Shown here piece by piece: positions 5,782 to 8,213 of a DNA stretch of 8,213 nt; position 1 is the first letter of the stretch, and each line of letters begins with the position of its first letter. The position numbers and the translations under genes were made by a program. The notes under the pieces are model-generated. The model ran no database searches. It saw nothing but the letters and a program-made list of their open reading frames with translations, and was not told the DNA's origin. This DNA comes from Eubacterium sp. (lineage in GTDB: Bacteria; Bacillota; Clostridia; Lachnospirales; Lachnospiraceae): contig JAILSA010000041.1 of NCBI GenBank assembly GCA_024697885.1, positions 1 to 8,213 on the forward strand. The letters run 5' to 3'.

Positions 5782-5810
5782 ATTTTATCATAGTCCGGGG
5801 AAAAAAGCAA
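5782..5810 (-). promoter_or_regulatory. Promoter of rpsF-ssb-rpsR
   Basis: On the - strand the -35 is TTGCTT (5805-5810) and the -10 is TAAAAT (5782-5787), with exactly 17 nt between. TGA directly precedes the -10, giving an extended -10. The predicted start is near 5775. It lies just past the DUF951 stop codon, with no convincing terminator between, so some readthrough from the DUF951 gene is likely. Confidence 0.75.
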
Positions 5811-5821
5811 GGAGTAATTTC

Positions 5822-5998
5822 CTATTCTTCAAAACTTTTGAAGCCTTTTTCCACTGCTTTCCTGGGCATCATGACCTGGCGGCCGCAGCCCAGGCACTTG
5901 AGACGAAAATCTGCCCCCACCCGAAGGATTTCCCAGCGGTTGCTGCCACAGGGGTGGCCTTTTTTCATTTTTATGATTTGATGCAATTCAAAATCCAT
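5822..5998 (-). CDS. DUF951 family small zinc-ribbon-like protein
   Basis: A 58-residue cytoplasmic protein of unknown function. It begins MDFELHQIIKMKKGHPCGSN and carries HPCGSNRWEILRVGAD (15-30), then KCLGCGRQVMMPR (34-46). H15, C17, C35 and C38 could bind zinc. From memory this pattern (HPCGSN, W, RVGAD, CLGCGR) is the DUF951 family of Firmicutes, which is often found just upstream of rpsF in Clostridia, as here. The ATG has GAGGTG 7 nt upstream. A consensus-like promoter lies ahead and the rpsF promoter directly follows. Two basic residues and CxxC suggest nucleic acid or ribosome contact, but that is only inference. Confidence 0.9.
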   Translation of the reverse strand: MDFELHQIIKMKKGHPCGSNRWEILRVGADFRLKCLGCGRQVMMPRKAVEKGFKSFEE

Positions 5999-6028
5999 CT
6001 GCCATCACCTCTCATTTTTTTCACTAAT

Positions 6029-6057
6029 AGTATATAGGAAAAAAGATTTAACTGCAA
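6029..6057 (-). promoter_or_regulatory. Promoter of the DUF951 gene
   Basis: On the - strand the -35 is TTGCAG (6052-6057) and the -10 is TATACT (6029-6034), with a 17-nt A/T-rich spacer. It lies directly after the terminator of the upstream gene and gives a short leader of about 20-25 nt before the ATG at 5996-5998. Confidence 0.75.
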
Positions 6058-6059
6058 TG

Positions 6060-6088
6060 AAAAACGCCCTGACCCGTGGGCCAGAGCG
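6060..6088 (-). terminator. Intrinsic terminator of the large surface-protein gene
   Basis: On the - strand a GC-rich stem pairs CGCTCTGGCCC with GGGTCAGGGCG, about 10 bp with two G-T pairs and a tight loop. It is followed by five T's (complement of A's at 6060-6064). It lies about 22 nt after the stop codon at 6111-6113. Confidence 0.9.
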
Positions 6089-6110
6089 CATAATTGTTAA
6101 GTTTCAGGAC

Positions 6111-8213
6111 TTAGCGTCCGCCAGGGCCGCCTGGCATCTGGCTAGAAGAGCCGCCGGAGGTGGTGGCTGTTGCCGTGGCTGCAGCGGAAGTAGAGCTTCC
6201 TACATAAGCGCTGTAGCTTGAGCCGGTGGTCATACCCTCACAGGAGAAAATGATAGACCAGGAGGAGTAGGCTTTTTCTGCCTGGAAGCTAGCCAGGGTA
6301 GAAGAGGAGCTGTCCTTAATGGTCACGGTGGTTCCTGAGGAAATCTTAGAGGATCCTGTCAGGTTGACATAGGCCTGGCTAGAACCGCTGGTTGGTGTAG
6401 CTACCATGCCGGTGGAGCCCAGGGCAATCAGGGTGCCGCCGCTGACTTCGCAGACACAGTTGCTGTCGCCGTAATCCAGGGCACCATTGCCGTTGCCAGT
6501 TGGTCCGTTCACCAGGATGTAACCTCCCTTAATATACATGTTTCCATTGCTGTCAAGACCATCACCCTCTGCGCTTACGGACACCTTGCCGCCAGTAAAG
6601 GTCAGGGTGTAGGATCCAGTAGAAGAGCTAAAGGTGTCTCCGCCAGGACCCATGTTGGAGGACTGGCTGTCGCTGCCGCCTCCTGCATTAAAGCCGTCGT
6701 CAGAGGCTACGACATCAATGTTTCCGCCAGATACAGTGATGTTGGCTCCCTCGATTCCCTCGTAAGATTTGGTAACATTTATGGTGCCCCCAGAAATCTT
6801 TAGGTCGGTGTCGGAGTGGATGCCATCGTCTCCTGCAGAGGAAGTTATGGTACCGCCTGCGATGGAGATTGTATCGTTGGCATGAAGGGCATCGTCACGG
6901 TTACTGGTGGCATTAATGGTGCCAGCAGTGCTTGGGATGGTCAGGGTGTTGGTGGACTTCAGGGCCTTTGAACTGGTCTCGTCATTGCTAGAAGAAGAGG
7001 TGTAGGTGGCCTTGGAAGTCAGGCTGGTTGGGTTGAGGTAGAGCTCCTGGTAGGCATAAATTCCGTCGCCGGCGGAGGAGGTTACCGCGTATGTACCCTG
7101 GTCTAAGTTGACATTGCCGTATCCAGAAAGGTTGGAGTCGGCTGCGATGTCTGTCTCGTCCAGAGTAGTTTTGATGCCATCTCCCTTAGAATAAACAATA
7201 ATGCTTGGGTCAGAGGTGTAAACTCCCAACTTGCCCGCAATACCTACATTGCCTACATAGGAAGAAGAACTTCCTATATTAATGGCTGTATTTAAAATTT
7301 TCAAAACTTCTGTACATTTAATACCATTTCCATTGGTGGAGGTAATACTTAGGGTTCCCGCTCCGTTGATGGAAAGAGGGGTCTTTTTGCAGACAATGCC
7401 TCCAGGATAAACAGTGGAGGTGGAGTCGTCGGCATCAGTTCCTGTCAGACCTACATCTGCCAGGGTGTTGGTGGTTCCATCTACCACGGTGATAATAGCC
7501 TTGGTCACATTGGTATTTTTGATGGTGATAATTCCCTTGTCAGAGGTGATTGGATCTGAGGTGTCTGCCAAATCGCTGGAGGTCATATTGACACCGTTAA
7601 GGATAATGTGAACCTCGCCGGAGCTGGTGGAGTCGCTCAAATCTACTTCCACACGGCCGTCTACCTGGCCACTGCCCTCGGTGGACAGGGTGTAGGTACC
7701 TGGAGCTGTAATAGTCAGCTTGTTTTTCTTGCTAATAGTATAGGTAGAAGTTGTGATTTTCTCCGATGGAGCGGTGGCAGGAATGGTTACCTGAGTGGCC
7801 CCGGTACTAGAAGTGTTAGTGTCGGATGAATCGTATTCTGTGCTGGAGTAAGTTCCGTTTCCAGAGGAGGTAGAAGTGTTGGTGGAGGAGCTGGTAGAAG
7901 AGCTCGTATCACTGCTTGTGGTGGAAGTGGAACTGGATGTGTTAATTTGGTACTTGTAGTTGTCCGCCAGGCGGTTTTTGGCTTTTTTCAAAAGCTTCTT
8001 GGTCACCTTCTTGGATTTTTTCACAGAGTAAACGGACAGGGTCTTGGTGGACTTGACGCTGATTGTTTTGGAGGCGCCAGCCTTGATTTTCTTCCCTTTT
8101 TTGAAGGCGGAACCAGTGGTGTAGTAAGGGACATAGCCTTTTTTTGCCTTGAGTTTAACCTTGATGGCAGAAGTATAGGTTCCGGTCTTCTTGCTGATGG
8201 TATAGCCCTTGGC
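6111..8213 (-). CDS. Large secreted/surface protein: chitobiase-like domain, Ser/Thr linker, DUF4353-like beta-helix (5' partial)
   Basis: The visible 700 residues end at TAA 6111-6113; the frame is open to the right edge, so start and any signal peptide lie outside. Counting from the edge, 1-73 is a Lys-rich beta-domain (GYTISKKTGTYTSAIKVKL, then YYTTGSAFKKGKKIKAG) resembling a chitobiase/hexosaminidase C-terminal module. A linker at about 91-140 is mostly Ser and Thr. From about 142 to 600 is a repetitive region like DUF4353, often named carbohydrate-binding domain protein. It has recurring turns such as NGNGIK (294), GDGIKTT (344), GDGIYAY (382), DDALHAND (440), DDGIHSD (462), EGIEGAN (485), DDGFNAGG (505) and GDGLDSN (550), often followed by an SGGTI-type strand. 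This suggests a right-handed beta-helix. The C-terminus is a Ser/Ala/Thr stretch and MPGGPGGR, with no LPXTG signal. The ligand is unknown and carbohydrate binding is only a family label. Confidence 0.85.
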   Translation of the reverse strand, partial: AKGYTISKKTGTYTSAIKVKLKAKKGYVPYYTTGSAFKKGKKIKAGASKTISVKSTKTLSVYSVKKSKKVTKKLLKKAKNRLADNYKYQINTSSSTSTTSSDTSSSTSSSTNTSTSSGNGTYSSTEYDSSDTNTSSTGATQVTIPATAPSEKITTSTYTISKKNKLTITAPGTYTLSTEGSGQVDGRVEVDLSDSTSSGEVHIILNGVNMTSSDLADTSDPITSDKGIITIKNTNVTKAIITVVDGTTNTLADVGLTGTDADDSTSTVYPGGIVCKKTPLSINGAGTLSITSTNGNGIKCTEVLKILNTAINIGSSSSYVGNVGIAGKLGVYTSDPSIIVYSKGDGIKTTLDETDIAADSNLSGYGNVNLDQGTYAVTSSAGDGIYAYQELYLNPTSLTSKATYTSSSSNDETSSKALKSTNTLTIPSTAGTINATSNRDDALHANDTISIAGGTITSSAGDDGIHSDTDLKISGGTINVTKSYEGIEGANITVSGGNIDVVASDDGFNAGGGSDSQSSNMGPGGDTFSSSTGSYTLTFTGGKVSVSAEGDGLDSNGNMYIKGGYILVNGPTGNGNGALDYGDSNCVCEVSGGTLIALGSTGMVATPTSGSSQAYVNLTGSSKISSGTTVTIKDSSSSTLASFQAEKAYSSWSIIFSCEGMTTGSSYSAYVGSSTSAAATATATTSGGSSSQMPGGPGGR

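Noticed and set aside
5827..5843. Palindrome CTTCAAAACTTTTGAAG at the DUF951 3' end as a terminator
   Set aside because: It lies inside the coding sequence (Phe-Lys-Ser-Phe-Glu) and the nearest T-run on the - strand is about 20 nt further on. Incidental pairing is more likely.
7414..7829. Two overlapping + strand open frames (65 and 73 codons)
   Set aside because: Both are antisense to the Ser/Thr/Gly-rich surface protein gene; biased codons there deplete stops on the opposite strand.
7790..7950. Low-complexity repeats that might suggest a CRISPR or minisatellite
   Set aside because: The pattern comes from Ser/Thr codons of the linker. Units vary in length and sequence, with no constant repeat or spacer.

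Overview
The window looks like chromosomal DNA of a low-to-middle GC Gram-positive of the Clostridia, most likely Lachnospiraceae. The basis is the 23S rRNA 3' end, the Firmicutes order of rpsF-ssb-rpsR / gdpP-rplI-dnaB, a cysteine-containing (zinc-type) S18, a DUF951 gene just upstream of rpsF, and a secreted-type protein pairing a chitobiase-C-terminal-like domain with a DUF4353-like beta-helix region. The assignment rests on recall of these families; no database search was run.

Layout. Positions 1-113 on the + strand are the 3' end of a 23S rRNA. After a spacer of about 130 nt with two hairpins and no 5S rRNA come three + strand tRNAs, Asn(GUU), Glu(UUC) and Cys(GCA), closed by a strong intrinsic terminator at 502-532. 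Everything after that is on the - strand and converges on the rRNA/tRNA unit. In transcription order, from right to left, it reads: (a) a large surface or secreted protein gene whose 5' end lies beyond the right edge (6111-8213), with terminator 6060-6088; (b) a 58-residue DUF951 zinc-ribbon-like protein (5822-5998) with its own promoter; (c) the rpsF-ssb-rpsR operon (S6, SSB, S18), with an extended -10 promoter, a leader of about 80 nt and terminator 4584-4616; (d) gdpP-rplI-dnaB (c-di-AMP phosphodiesterase, L9, replicative helicase), with its own extended -10 promoter and an A/T-flanked terminator at 547-579 that faces the tRNA terminator.

The - strand core is a housekeeping block. It joins translation (S6, S18, L9), replication (SSB, DnaB) and second-messenger turnover (GdpP). 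The transcription units can be read from clear promoters and terminators. gdpP and rplI abut with no gap, and the rplI ribosome binding site lies inside the gdpP 3' end.

The only accessory-looking element is the right-edge gene. It has a lysine-rich chitobiase-like module, a Ser/Thr-rich linker, repeated GDGI/DDGI turns suggesting a beta-helix, and a Gly/Pro tail. Its reading frame stays open to the window edge, so the internal GTG at 8022-8024 is not its start. I see no IS element, CRISPR array or phage gene, and no convincing undescribed system. The points most worth checking are the missing 5S rRNA, the convergent orientation of two unit types that are both usually leading-strand, a possible S6:S18-type leader, and the identity of the partial surface protein.
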